From Spinacia oleracea (lineage: Eukaryota > Streptophyta > Magnoliopsida > Caryophyllales > Amaranthaceae), in the NCBI RefSeq assembly GCF_020520425.1, contig NC_079490.1, positions 2,666,001 through 2,730,000 on the forward strand: a stretch of DNA of 64,000 nt, in the 5' to 3' direction. The notes beneath the pieces were generated by a model. That model saw only the letters and a program-made list of their open reading frames with translations. It was not told the DNA's origin and searched no databases. The stretch's first letter is position 1; the number at the start of each line of letters is the position of its first letter. The position numbers and the translations under genes are program-made. Shown one piece after another: positions 35,721-47,095 of this stretch.

Positions 35721-35784
35721 AAAATTCCTATTGTGTCATGGATAGACTTGAATTAGAACCTATTGATACCATTATTATTCATTA

Positions 35785-36110
35785 CTCCCTCCGTCCCTTA
35801 ATACTCACATCGTTTTTCTTTTCGGGTCGTTCCTCCATATTTGCACCGCTTCTATAAATGGAAACTTTTATCAATATTATATTATTTCTCACACTTATCT
35901 ACTAACCCACCTACACCCCTACTTCCGACAAAAAATCATTTAAAAATTCACACCCCCCACTCACCACTCTCCGCCCCTTACCCATTTCTCACTAACTATA
36001 TTAAAAAAACATTCTATTATCAACTAACACTCGTTAAATTAATAAGTCAATTCAAATGTCTTAAACTCAGCAACGGTCAAACCGGTGCGAGTATTAAAAG
36101 ACGGAGGGAG
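35785..36110. mobile_element. Stowaway MITE, 326 bp
   Basis: CTCCCTCCGTCCCTTAATAC on the left, TATTAAAAGACGGAGGGAG on the right, TA on both sides (35783-35784, 36111-36112). It is related to 33859-34144. Confidence 0.88.
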
Positions 36111-36496
36111 TATTTATTATTTATTATTTAGTATTCATTAGTTATTGCTTATTACTCCATACAGAATATTTATTATTGTATAATTGCATTCAGTTTAGTT
36201 CAGCGGAAAAAAAAACTCAGAAGAACAGGGCCTATGACTCACGAATTAAAGAAGCTAACAGTACACCTAATTGATGTTAGTGTTAAATGACAACTTAATT
36301 AATTACCAATCAAGGTACATACGAGGATATCTTTGTCTTTCTCTTTCACAATGTCTCCCTAAATTACTAACCGACATTAATAGTTTCTTAATATGATTAT
36401 GTTTAATTTGTTAAATCAAAATTATCGTCATCCATTATTAATCAAGAACCCAAACGTGTGGGTTTGATGGACACATTCATTGTCATTTGTCACACC

Positions 36497-36759
36497 CACT
36501 ACAAGAATTTGTATCTTTAACGACAACCTAATTACGACGGGTCAAAAACCCCGTCGTAAAAGCCTTTTGCGACGGGGCTAACAACCAAACAATGACGGGA
36601 ATAACCGTCGCAAATGTCTTTTACGACGGGTTTACGACAAATTTACGACGGAATTTCTATTAACGACGATCCCCTTTTATGACGGGTTCGCGACAGAAAA
36701 TCCCGTCGTTAATCAACGATTATTGGCCTTTCGCGTTAATAGTATCATTTCTTGTAGTG
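36497..36759. mobile_element. Complete CACTA MITE, 263 bp
   Basis: Ends CACTACAAGAA and its imperfect inverse TTTCTTGTAGTG, flanked by a perfect 3-bp duplication ACC (36494-36496, 36760-36762). The interior alternates GACGGG and CCCGTC words. A truncated sister copy is at 14983-15204. Confidence 0.9.
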
Positions 36760-37337
36760 ACCAGCAGTAAAAGATTATTTGATATGTCAATTTATCACCA
36801 CACACAATTATATTGCATGATCTCAATTATTGTTTTTGTTCATGATTTGTAATAATATAGAGGTCGATATGTTACTTCTATTTTATTTTTATTTATTTAT
36901 TTTTAAATCCATTTTTTCCCTCTCCCTTGTTCTTTTGGAGGAAGAGAAAATACCGTGAATTAAATAATCACAATCTACACAAATTATTGTAAAATACCGT
37001 CTTATGTCATGGATTAACAATTAACAATTAGTTGTTATTACGGAGTATTATGTTAGTTGCATTGGTTTAACTAGTCTTAGATGTTACTCCGCAGCGTATT
37101 AGTTGTTTGTGTAAAATACTAAAATGTTTGGTAAATGAGTTGTTAATAGTTAGTTGTTTGATGTGTAAAATGATTATTAAGAACATTGACATAAAATGAG
37201 GTACTTAGGTAGGTAAATGTTGTAATTTTATTCAATAATAAGACAATTATCAATTTACAACCAAATCTCCAAATCTTTAATTGAAAAAGCTCTCACATTG
37301 AGTCTTTTCATCCAAAACTCTCTTCTAAAACCCGTAC

Positions 37338-37540
37338 TAGACCTGATTAAAATGCGGGTTGGGCCGGGTTTGGGCCGATTCGAGGGCATATAAAATATGT
37401 CATTATGTCGGGCCGAGTCGAGATTCGGACCAAAAAAAATTGGGCCGGGGCGAGCCCAAAATCTTGGCCGAAATAATCTGTCCAAAACCCACTAATTTAC
37501 AGGTAGGGCCAACGGGCTGGGCCCATGGCGATCAGCTCTA
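37338..37540. mobile_element. 203-bp hAT-like MITE
   Basis: A perfect 8-bp duplication ACCCGTAC (37330-37337, 37541-37548) flanks ends TAGACCTGAT and ATCAGCTCTA. The interior is GC-rich (GGGTTGGGCCGGGTTTGGGC). This shows that at least some of the GC-rich repeats in the window are hAT-type elements. Confidence 0.85.
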
Positions 37541-37739
37541 ACCCGTACTAACCAAATGCTCCCATTTACTTTTTATAAAATGGTAAAACATCTAATTCAC
37601 CTTAAAATTATTATTTTCCCCTAACCTATAATATAACTAAACACCCTAACATGTTTGCCACTTACTTCCTACGGAGTACTCATCTGTAGAAACTAAAACT
37701 ATTATACATAATCTGACAATTAATTAAGTATTCACATAT

Positions 37740-38074
37740 GGGTCGCAAGTTGCGACAACATTTAGTTGTCGCAATCTTATGTGTCGAAATTTAATTGATA
37801 CATATAGGCGCCACGTAGGGTATTTGTCATCAGATTATTTTTACTATCAATACAATATTTTTACAATGAAAATATGTAAATAAGGTATTCGAGATAAAAA
37901 AGGAAACAAATTAGAATATTAAGATTTCCCTACTTTTTTTTGAAACATGTAAATAAGGTTATATAAGTTAAATATTTTAGTTTTCAATTTAAATCATGAC
38001 ACATAAGCATGTCATGTCATCTCATCATTGTGACACGGGTTAAATGTCGTATGTTGCGACCTTTATCATTTTCG
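37740..38074. mobile_element. MULE-like MITE, copy 1, 335 bp
   Basis: A perfect 9-bp duplication TTCACATAT (37731-37739, 38075-38083) flanks it. The right end is TTGCGACCTTTATCATTTTCG. The left end starts GGGTCGCAAGTTGCGACAA and appears to have lost about 13 terminal bases compared with the copy at 59850-60165. Confidence 0.82.
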
Positions 38075-38384
38075 TTCACATATTACACAATTTGATAGGA
38101 AATTAGCGGCTTAATTTATGCTTAAATGTTAATATTATCCCTAGTGAATGTTAAGAACCTAATTATAGGTTGTAATAGCATTTAAGCAAGTAGGTAGGCA
38201 GCTAGGTTAGGCAATCAAGCATACGTGCAAAATCATAATCTAACACTAATTACACTTTTTTGGTTGCTTTTTCAAATGATTAGACATTTAGGAAATCATT
38301 GTCTCTATTCTCTAATCCCACTTTTGTTATTTTCAGCACTACTACAGTGCAACAGTATTACGGAGTAACATTATTACCGCTATA

Positions 38385-38711
38385 CTCCCTCCGTCCCGGA
38401 ATACTCGACCCGGTTTGACCGGCACAGAGTTTAAGGGACTTGAGTTGACTTATTTAATTTAATAGGTAGTAGTTGATAATGGGGTATTATTTTAATATAG
38501 TTAGTGGGAAATGTGTAAAAGGGTGGGGTTGGGGGAGAGTAGGGGTTGAATTTTTAACTATTTTTTATATGGAATAGGGGTAGGTAGGTTAATAGGGGTG
38601 GAGTGAGAAATAATATAATATTGTTAGAATATTTCCATTTTTAGAAACAGGTCAAGTATTAAGGGACGACCCGATAAGGAAAACAGGTCAAGTATTCCGG
38701 GACGGAGGGAG
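38385..38711. mobile_element. Stowaway MITE, 327 bp
   Basis: CTCCCTCCGTCCCGGAATAC and its inverse, TA on both sides. Nearly identical to 30585-30912. Confidence 0.92.
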
Positions 38712-38884
38712 TATGTTGGAGGAGAATCTGACCATATATAAATATAATAGGGTATAATTTTAAAATCGACAATTGGTGATAGCTGGAGTAGACAACTATT
38801 TATACTCCGTATATGTTAGTCAATTTCCTTCTATTTCCTTAATAAAGGATAATTAGTCTCAATATTCACATGCGAATTGCGAAA

Positions 38885-39083
38885 TACAAACTTTTATATA
38901 CACAAAATACCGCCTAGGTGTCATATAAGTTAAGCAATGGAATCAATTAGTTAAGTACTGAAACTAATTAAATAACCACTGGAACAAATTAGTTAAACAA
39001 TAGAACTAATTAGTTACACACTGAAACTGATTAGTTAAGCAATGAAACAAGTCTTTCCGGTAAGTCGGTTTTTCACAAAAGTT
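38885..39083. mobile_element. TIR element with internal 21-bp tandem repeat, copy 2 (inverted)
   Basis: TACAAACTTTTATATACACA at the left and GGTAAGTCGGTTTTTCACAA near the right correspond to the inverted ends of 32928-33162. About six units of ACTGAAACTAATTAGTTAAG lie between. Units vary more than in copy 1. Confidence 0.65.
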
Positions 39084-41096
39084 GCCGATTGCGAAATATA
39101 ATCTTAACAATATCCTTAGTTATAATTTGGCGAGTAGTGTATTATGTAAAACTTAAAAGTTTAACGGTTAGATCATACTGAATAGCATGACTGGTGAATC
39201 ACGTAAAATGGCATGTGGATTAGTAGTTAAATAAGATTATACGAGTTCTTAAAAAAATTATCGTACTCCGCATGTCAATTGAAGTTAATCCAACAACATT
39301 CTATAGAGTGTATAATTATGTTTTTGTAAGTAATCTGAAACAGAAGGAGTATTCCGTAGTGTTCCCTTAACAATCTATACAGTAAAAAAACCGTAAAACC
39401 ATTTAATAGCGGTTAATCAGTACTATGTATAATCGAGGTCTGAACCTAATGATTAAAACTTAAAACTAAAGATTTATGCCCGATACGTCTCAGATTCAAT
39501 TTCTCCGGCCCGATTATAATTTATATTTGCTATTTTTTTTTTCCATCCGTACCAAAAAAAACTTAGTTAAACAGTGATTAATAATGATGAGTACTGTTAC
39601 TTTGGTGGGATCGACTGTTCTACATTAAGATTGTTTCATTAAAGCAAGGCAAAAATGAAGATGAATTTGGACGGCTAGGTTAATCATAATTATCCATCAA
39701 ATTGTAAACAGAATTATTAAAAAGTTGATTTAATGTGACATGGATGAGACATATAATTTCATGGTCGGTTATTATTTTAATCAAAGTAATTATCGATGAT
39801 TTTTTTAAAATCTTCTCGTCAAGCTAAAATGCAAAATAATGCATGCACGTGATACAAAATATTCAATCATAATTCTCTTAACGGTTTTTTCATAAAATGC
39901 CCCTGAGGTTTGCAATAATGCACCAAATACACCTGCGCGTTTCAAAATTCATAAAATACCCCTATTTACTCAAAACTGTTCACCAAATACCCCTATTATG
40001 ACTTTCCGTTAGTCCTCCGTTAAGTCATGTTTAAAATTCATAAAATGCACCTAAATATAAAGGTTTTGCATAGTATACACCTATTTAAATAGTGTTAACT
40101 TTGTCTTTTTCTTAGCCAATTTTAATAACTTATACGGAATACTTCTTCGATTTTTACTTGCATCATTTAAATTGGACATGAAAAAATTTATATTTAATTT
40201 CAAAATTTTCATATGATACCAAATATTTAAAGGGAGGGAAAATGTAACTCTGTGGTAACAACCGTAAATGTGAAATACGAACAAGATAAAATAAAAATTT
40301 AACTTGTGAACAAATCAAAATGCATGTGAAAATATATCATAAAAGGAGATGGTACAATTAATTATCATAAAATTTTCATAAAAGGAAAATGGTGCAAGTA
40401 AACATAACTAATTAATTTATTATTCTGTACTCCGTAATTGTTAACCATATACTACTATTTATTCATAATCCGTGAATTGATTTAATTAACAACCATCGAA
40501 TCTTATAATTTTGGCACTATTCCTTGTGGTTAGAGCGCGATAAGCCGAGGTCTAATAATGGGAATGGAAAAATCAATTCTCATATTCGTTAACGTCTTTT
40601 GTTTTCAACTTTCTGTTATTCTAAAACAAAAACATGAAATTCACAAAAAGTACTCCATTTTATGGCATTTATGTTTTCAAAATCAACATAATTCTAGGAG
40701 TATGATTCATTTTAAGTTCGTAATTTTTTCTAAATCACATTGCTTTTCAAATTCATTAAAACTCGACAATGGTTACAATCGCCCACACGTAAGAAATCGA
40801 AACAAAAACGATAACAAACACACCACTTCTCTACAAAGCTTTGTTTTCGTCATCTGATTTGGTCTGATTTTTCAAGCTGATAGACTCTGGTTTGTCTGAA
40901 TGTTTTTTTTGTTTCTTCTGGTCCGATTTGATATGAATTTGTCTGATCTGACCCGATAAACAATAAAAACAAGGCGAAATAAACGTAACATAAATATTGC
41001 TTCAAGATTCATTAAAAACAAAAATGTCCACAATACGCAGTGACTCACACGTACTAGCAAATAGAAACAAAAAACGATAACGAACTAGCCACAATT
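39084..41096. other. No gene; AT-rich with one possible degraded MITE
   Basis: A segment at about 40139-40406 has TTTTTACTTGCATCATTT on the left and ATGGTGCAAGTAAACATA on the right, loosely inverted, and may be a decayed Stowaway-like element. Around 39890-40080 the phrases TTCATAAAATGCCCCT and CACCAAATACCCCT recur. No coding region is supported. Confidence 0.4.
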
Positions 41097-41113
41097 ACAT
41101 ACGTGTCACATAA

Positions 41114-41310
41114 CCAATTGCCTGTTGGTTCAATGGTGATTGAGACTGAACGTGGTAGGGACTAGGGAGAACCGCGTGCTCGGTCCCCCGCAACAACAAT
41201 TAAGAGAAACAACAAGTAGGAGGGGATTGTAAATTTGTAACCGATCAACTCAAAACTCGCCCGAACCCGAATTACCTCTAAGCGTGAACCGATAGTAACA
41301 CACACAAAAA
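41114..41310 (+). mobile_element. tRNA-derived SINE, 197 bp, perfect 17-bp target duplication
   Basis: ACATACGTGTCACATAA occurs at 41097-41113 and 41311-41327. Inside, TGGTTCAATGG fits the pol III A box and GCTCGGTCCC fits the B box, with spacing suitable for a tRNA-type promoter. The 3' end is A-rich (ACACACAAAAA). The perfect duplication indicates a recent insertion. Confidence 0.82.
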
Positions 41311-41533
41311 ACATACGTGTCACATAATTAGCGATGAATTATGAAATTGGTAAGTTGGGTTTAATAAATAAAAATTAAAAAAGGGGTTGAAGGGGAGAAG
41401 GCACGGTGCTCAAGAAGGCGGAGAAGGGGGCCATTATAATCCCAGACAAAGCGAGCCAGAATTCACGGAGGGGGGCGTGCTGTCCGCAACTCCGCCGTAC
41501 TGTAAGTGGTGTCCCACCCCCTTTTTTTTTTTA

Positions 41534-41793
41534 CTCCCTCTGTCCCTTAATACTCGACCTGTTTTGACCGGACACGCTTGTCAATGTACAACTTTGACTA
41601 TCAATTTCTTTAACTATATATTATAAAAACTTATAAAAATATTAATATTTTGAAAGTATATATTAAGATGAAGCCAACAATATATTATATACTAATATTT
41701 GTTTTCATATATTATAAATAAAATAGGGTCAAAGTGAATTATGTGAATAGTGCAAAAAGTCAAAACAGGTCGAGTATTAAGGGACGGAGGGAG
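41534..41793. mobile_element. Stowaway MITE, 260 bp
   Basis: CTCCCTCTGTCCCTTAATAC and inverse, TA on both sides. Sister of 42335-42593 and of the split element at 30447-31019. Confidence 0.9.
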
Positions 41794-41983
41794 TACCCTT
41801 CAGTTACCATTTTACCCGAAATTTTATTGGAAATTTGGTAATTTGAATGCAAAAATTTCAAAATTACCATCATATAAAGTCCACATTTTTAAACTTTTCA
41901 CCTTATAAAATTTTAATTTTAAATTACCACGTTATAAAATCAAAAACCTTCATCAGAGTTACCACATAATAACGGATTTTGTC

Positions 41984-42315
41984 AATTTTCCGATTTAACA
42001 AATGGTAACTTTAACTGGTTTTCATTTATTGATCTCACCTACGACATTTTTTTAAATAATACCATATTTACTACCCAACGAATTTTATTGGGCTTAAGTG
42101 ATCGACAACCTATGAAAAACTCAACGAGATGGTGAATTGATGATAATGACTTAATATATCGAGAGAAAGTATTGCCACATAGAGATATATTATCGCCTAC
42201 AACAGGTTCATAATCTGTTAGGCCCAATAAAAATCGTTGGAAAGTATGTCTTACGTAGGCTTAATAAAAGAAAATCGGCCAAAGTTTACATTAATATTAC
42301 CAAATATTCCAATTT
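41984..42315. mobile_element. Long-TIR (foldback) element, copy 2
   Basis: Arms contain CCTACGACATTTTTTTAAAT and GAATTTTATTGGGCTTAAGT on the left, with GGCCCAATAAAAATCG and TACGTAGGCTTAATAAAAGA on the right. The loop (GATGGTGAATTGATGA, ATATATCGAGAGAAAGTA) is present once. It is more diverged between arms than copy 1. Confidence 0.75.
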
Positions 42316-42334
42316 CATTACCCACCACTAATTA

Positions 42335-42593
42335 CTCCCTCCGTCCCTTAATACTCGCACCGTTTTGACTGGACACGCTTGCCGATGCACAACTTTGACC
42401 ACAATATCTTTAACTACATATTATAAAAATTTATGAAATTATTAATATTTTGAAAACATATATTAAGATGAATCCAACAATATATTATATACTAACATTT
42501 ATTTTCATATACTAAAAATAAAATAGGGTCAAAGTGAATTATGTGAATAGTGTAAAAAGTCAAAACGGTTCGAGTATTAAGGGACTGAGGGAG
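42335..42593. mobile_element. Stowaway MITE, 259 bp
   Basis: CTCCCTCCGTCCCTTAATAC and inverse, TA on both sides. It directly abuts the long-TIR element. Confidence 0.9.
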
Positions 42594-43675
42594 TATTTTT
42601 TACTGTTATTTTATTTATCATACAGTAAAAAAAATCCAAAATTTATTTATTTTCATAATTGTCCTTTTTTAAAAGTGGATTTGGTACCCTACATGGTGGT
42701 ATGTCCCCTTTTAGCAAGTTAGTCATCGTAGATCCATATTTTATGGGTTAGTTTTCCCACTGTTTTATTATTTGGAAATTTCTGTTAACTCTTAAACTAT
42801 ATTATAAGTTGAATTAAACGAGGTGTTACATAATACGAAGTAGTAATATATTTGATACTAATGTAGTTTATGTAACACAAAGCAATACAAAGTACTTCAT
42901 ACTCCCGACTTCTAAGTGTCTGACCATCAAATATTAGACCAAGGAATAAACAACGCGGATAAAGATATGGCATGATCAAATGACCAATGTTGTTCTTCTA
43001 CTTGTTTAAAAGAAAGTACTTTGTACTAACCAAAACAAATACGAGTACGAGTTAAAATGATCAAGTAAACAAATAATTTTAAAACAGGTTGGTGGGGATG
43101 GTGGAAAACTTGTCAAAAAGTCGAGTCCTCTCAATTGTGTTATCAATTGTTATTGAGATCGACATCACTCAGTAACATGTGTAACTGACTTGACTAACGT
43201 AAGATAGAAATTTATTTTTACTTATAAATAAAAATAAAGTTTAGCAAATAAAAATTGCAAAATGAGTCCAGAAAGTCATAGCTCATAGTGACACAAAATT
43301 CCACTATGGTAATAAAACCATAAACCCCATATAGGAATTTTACTTAATTAAACAACATAATTAAAATTATGTCAGAACCATGTTCTCTTAAATTCATGAA
43401 AATGAATTAATAATTCACCAAAATGTAGGTTAAATACAATTAAAGTACCACTACTATAGTACACTCTACCCATTAGCTCGAATTTAGCAAGCTACCCTAG
43501 CTAGGGTTAGGGGTTAGGGTTTAGGGTTAGGAATGTAGATTATAGGGGTGAGGGTCTCCATTTTCCAAATTAAATCCACAAACAATTATATTTACCTTTC
43601 ATTTTGTGTCATGTCGATTTTTTTTTTAATACTTTTGGGAATAAATGGGAGAATAATTTCCATCACATGACCACT
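42594..43675. other. No gene; short interstitial telomere-like tract
   Basis: AT-rich non-coding DNA. At about 43501-43531 a run of GGGTTAG/GGGTTTAGGG words forms about four degenerate plant telomere repeats. Confidence 0.5.
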
Positions 43676-43694
43676 AATTATAAGTACGAATCGA

Positions 43695-43800
43695 GAGTGA
43701 TGGATAACTCAATTGGTTAGAGCTTCCATCCCGGTTCCAGGTGATCCTGAGATCGATTTTCATCCCCGCCCTTGTGGCTCATTTGAATCAAAAATAAATA
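43695..43800 (+). mobile_element. tRNA-derived SINE, 106 bp, perfect 19-bp target duplication
   Basis: AATTATAAGTACGAATCGA occurs at 43676-43694 and 43801-43819. The element has an A-box-like TGGATAACTCAATTGG, a B-box-like GATCGATTTTC, the 3' end GTGGCTCATTTG and an A-rich tail AAAAATAAATA. It belongs with the 3'-CTCATT SINEs elsewhere in the window. Confidence 0.85.
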
Positions 43801-43819
43801 AATTATAAGTACGAATCGA

Positions 43820-45105
43820 CTATTGGCGTTATCTGACACGAGACAATAATTAAAATAAAACTGACACGAAACGAAATGAATATGAAATTACTGAGAGAAA
43901 TCACGAATTCGACACGACACGATACAAAACAAAATCAACCATACACGACACACTTAATTATTTTAAATTAATTTGTCAACAAGTATTCGATCTACTTTTT
44001 ACATATGAGTAATTCTGATAATATTAACTGTGTGACCAACACGAAATCAACATAAGATAATAGATGATATGAGTTTGTGAGTCATTAATTCTTTGATAGT
44101 CCGCACATATATGGTGTAAAGTAAAGTCTGAATCAATTTTTCAATACTCCACATTATATAATGTGTTTTGATATTGGATAACCTTAAACTAACCTTAATA
44201 AAAAAAAATTGGTAGTGATGTTATAATCAATTAATTAATTAGTAGGGACCTGAATTAATTAACCATACAGCTAGAAAATTAAATATTATTCCCAAGGTCA
44301 TGTCACATACAATACGGACTATGAGTGTTACGTCAACATTTAAATAAATCAATTGTCAAAAAAAAAAAAATTAAATAAATCAAATATCATTCTATTGGTA
44401 TGAATGTGCGTGGGATACAATTCATACAAATTGACACTCATTATTGACACTTTTTGGCACTACATATACTCAAATCATTAAACCACATGCGAATTAAGTA
44501 TCACGTCATTCATCTCCTATCTCGATCAGCTGGTAAACACGAATATAATTGAATATGTTTTGACAATTAATTAAGTGATATACACTCTGACAGCGTAATT
44601 AACATATTGTGGATGTAAAACAAAAACAAAAACAAAAAAACGTTACGGGAGTAGTATTTTTAGGTTACGCCGTTACGGGAGTACCCTTTCCATGAAGATA
44701 AGAGATCACACATAAGTAGATAACCTATTAGGTATCTTTCCCTAGCAGTGTAGTACGATTTGCTAAATAATCAACAAAATCCATGTGACATATTTAAACA
44801 AACAAATTAAAGCATCGTACATTTCTTTGTTGTGGAAACTAAAATTTGGTTGCAACTTGCATGAACCGTACCCTTACCATATGATCGTATTAAATCTTTC
44901 AAACTCACCTCCAATGAACATATAATAATAATACTCCTAATAAAAAGAAATGATATAATAATAAAATAGTAATTTTTAACGTACATTACAATAATAAACA
45001 AAACAATTCAGTAAAATTGTTATAAACAAAGATGAACATAACACCAAAAACTGAACTGAACTGAACTGAATGAAATTGGAATAAAATCTAAATTAAAGAA
45101 CACGA
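43820..45105. other. No gene recognised
   Basis: AT-rich. Contains a 17-bp repeat CGTTACGGGAGTA... seen twice (about 44641 and 44670) and poly(A) runs. No coding region. Confidence 0.4.
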
Positions 45106-45449
45106 CCTAAAACTAGGGCTGACAATCTCTGAACCGACCTGATAACCCGACTTGAACCTGATGAATCATATTTATATAGGGTATTCTAGGCTCATTTAGG
45201 TTGCATTTCTAGGCATTCGTCTCATTTTAGTTGCATTTAGAGTCATAATTGCATAAGTCGTCGTTATTGTACTCTATTACGCTCCGTTTGTGTTTTCTTT
45301 GATATTTCAGGTGATTTTACAATCATTTGGGTGCTTTCGGAGTGTTTGGAGGTGGAACGAATGATCACCGGATGGTTTGAGTCGGAGACGAAGTGTTTGA
45401 TCGGAGAATTGAGTTTTCCGGGGATGATTAACTCGATATATCGCTTGTG

Positions 45450-45909
45450 CATAGCTCGCAAGATCCCTCGTTGGCTCGCAAGATCCCTCGTTGGCTCGCA
45501 AGACATTTATCGTAGGCTCGCTACATTTATCGTTGGCTCGCTACATCCATCGTCGTGCCTCATCGCTTCATGGTTGCTTGCTTCACTAGGCCAGCGAGGG
45601 ATGGCTCGCTAGCTCCCTCGCTGCCTCGTTGCTCGTCGCCTTGGCCTGCTATGCATCTCACTAGGCCAGCGAGGGATGGCTCGCTAGCTCCCTCGCTGCC
45701 TCGTTGCTCGTCGTCTTTTCTTGCTGCACTTCACTAGGCCAGCGAGGGATGGCTCGCTAGCTCCCTCGCTGCCTATAGCTTCGTCGCTTAGCTTGCTACA
45801 CACACGCGCAGGGCAGCGAGGGATGGCTCGCTAGCTCCCTCGCTGCTCTACCTTCTTGCTAGTCGCTCATCATGATGCCAGCGAGGGATGGTGCGCGAGA
45901 TCCCTCGCT
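45450..45909 (+). repeat. GC-rich hairpin array in U3
   Basis: Five 30-bp inverted-repeat units, AGCGAGGGA-12 nt-TCCCTCGCT, begin at 45593, 45668, 45741, 45815 and 45880, spaced 75, 73, 74 and 65 bp. They are preceded by shorter GGCTCGCAAGATCCCTCGTT units from about 45453. Each can form a 9-bp stem. The same array is in the 3' LTR (copies at 57364-57680). Confidence 0.88.
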
Positions 45910-46055
45910 GCCCATGCCTCGCCATCTATCTTCCCGTGTGCGCGGCTCGTGCTCGGGTTTGGCTGCCACATCATCGCTCCATCGACCAATCATCGACGAC
46001 TTTTATTTTTTATTTTCACATTTATTTATTTATTTTATTTTAGAAAATAGGAGCA

Positions 46056-46063
46056 TATAAATA
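46056..46063 (+). promoter_or_regulatory. TATA box of the 5' LTR
   Basis: TATAAATA sits downstream of the hairpin array and about 1.03 kb before the gag ATG. The identical box in the 3' LTR is at 57827-57834. Confidence 0.6.
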
Positions 46064-46963
46064 CTCAAGGGAACTAATTTATTTCTCTTATGTTATTATT
46101 TTTCCTAGAATTCTTTTAAACGTTCAGTTTTATTTTTCTCTCTACACATTATTGAGCCCTAGTTCATTCCATTCAATTATTCAATATAGAGGTATTTTCA
46201 TAATTCTTCTTGCTTCTCTTGCTTTGAATTATCGTTTCTTATTATTGTTCATTATGAAATTCATTGTTAATTCATATTTCTTGCTTTGAATTATCGTTTC
46301 TTATTATTGTTCATTATGAAATTCATTGTTAATTCATATTTCATGCTTGTTAATTCAATTATGAGCGAGTAGTTTTATTCTAGGGCTAAGTAAGGGAAGC
46401 CATGTTTATACCATGATTGATATGCATTAAAGTTCGTTAATTTATAAATTATGATTGAGTAATTCCAATTGATTTGTTCTTAATCGTTGATTCATGTTAT
46501 CGGCCAATTTCATGGATTAATTATCTAGCTAATAGGAATTAGAATCGAAAGATCGTGTTTTTAGAGGCTTTGTACAATTGGCAATTCTGATTATGTTAGC
46601 GACCGTACTGCATATGTTGAATTGAAAGTGTTAAGACCCGACCGTAGGATTAGCATGTACTTTAATTACTCGGCCTAGTTTATTCGTTGTCGAATTGAAT
46701 TGTGTTATTGGATTGGTATAAGCATGGTGAACCGAACAGACGCCCTAGACCTTTAATTCATTGATAAATTACGCATTTTTATTATTGTTTTAGCTTTAGT
46801 AGTTAATACTCAAACTCAACTTTCGTTATTGAAATAGTTCGTATAATTGGGCAAAAACTAATAGAACTTGTCTCCCTGTGGGATCGACCCGTATTTGCTA
46901 AGTATCTGCTAACAACAGACACCGTGCACTTGCGGTATCACTTTTTAATCTATCAAGTTTTTT

Positions 46964-46981
46964 TGGCGCCGTTGCCGGGGA
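46964..46981 (+). other. Primer-binding site (tRNA-Asp)
   Basis: TGGCGCCGTTGCCGGGGA, 8 bases after the 5' LTR, is complementary to the 18-nt 3' end of plant tRNA-Asp, the primer typical of Athila and Tat elements. Confidence 0.92.
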
Positions 46982-47095
46982 GACGGCTATATTCTATTAG
47001 TTTTAGTTTGATTATTTGAACTGTTTCCATTGTCTCATTGGAACTCTCAGTTCCAATTGAGGCAAATCTCACTGCGTTTTCTTTCGTTGTTGTTT

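Larger units (their letters stand above)
45159..46955 (+). repeat. 5' LTR of the Athila element
   Basis: 1,797 bp, starts TGATGAATCATA and ends TTTTAATCTATCA. A TATAAATA box at 46056-46063 suggests U3 ends and R begins near 46090. U3 contains the GC-rich hairpin array (45450-45910). A 53-bp direct duplication (TTGCTTTGAATTATCG...) lies near 46220-46340. Confidence 0.95.

Noticed and set aside
43501..43531. Telomere or chromosome end
   Set aside because: Only about four degenerate GGGTTTAG words, with normal sequence on both sides; a short interstitial tract.
43695..43800. Functional tRNA gene
   Set aside because: Has pol III boxes but no cloverleaf or acceptor stem, and has an A tail and a 19-bp target duplication, so a SINE.
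45264..46060. Small frames in the LTRs (also 57035-57831)
   Set aside because: They run through the hairpin array and are duplicated only because the LTRs are. No protein family.
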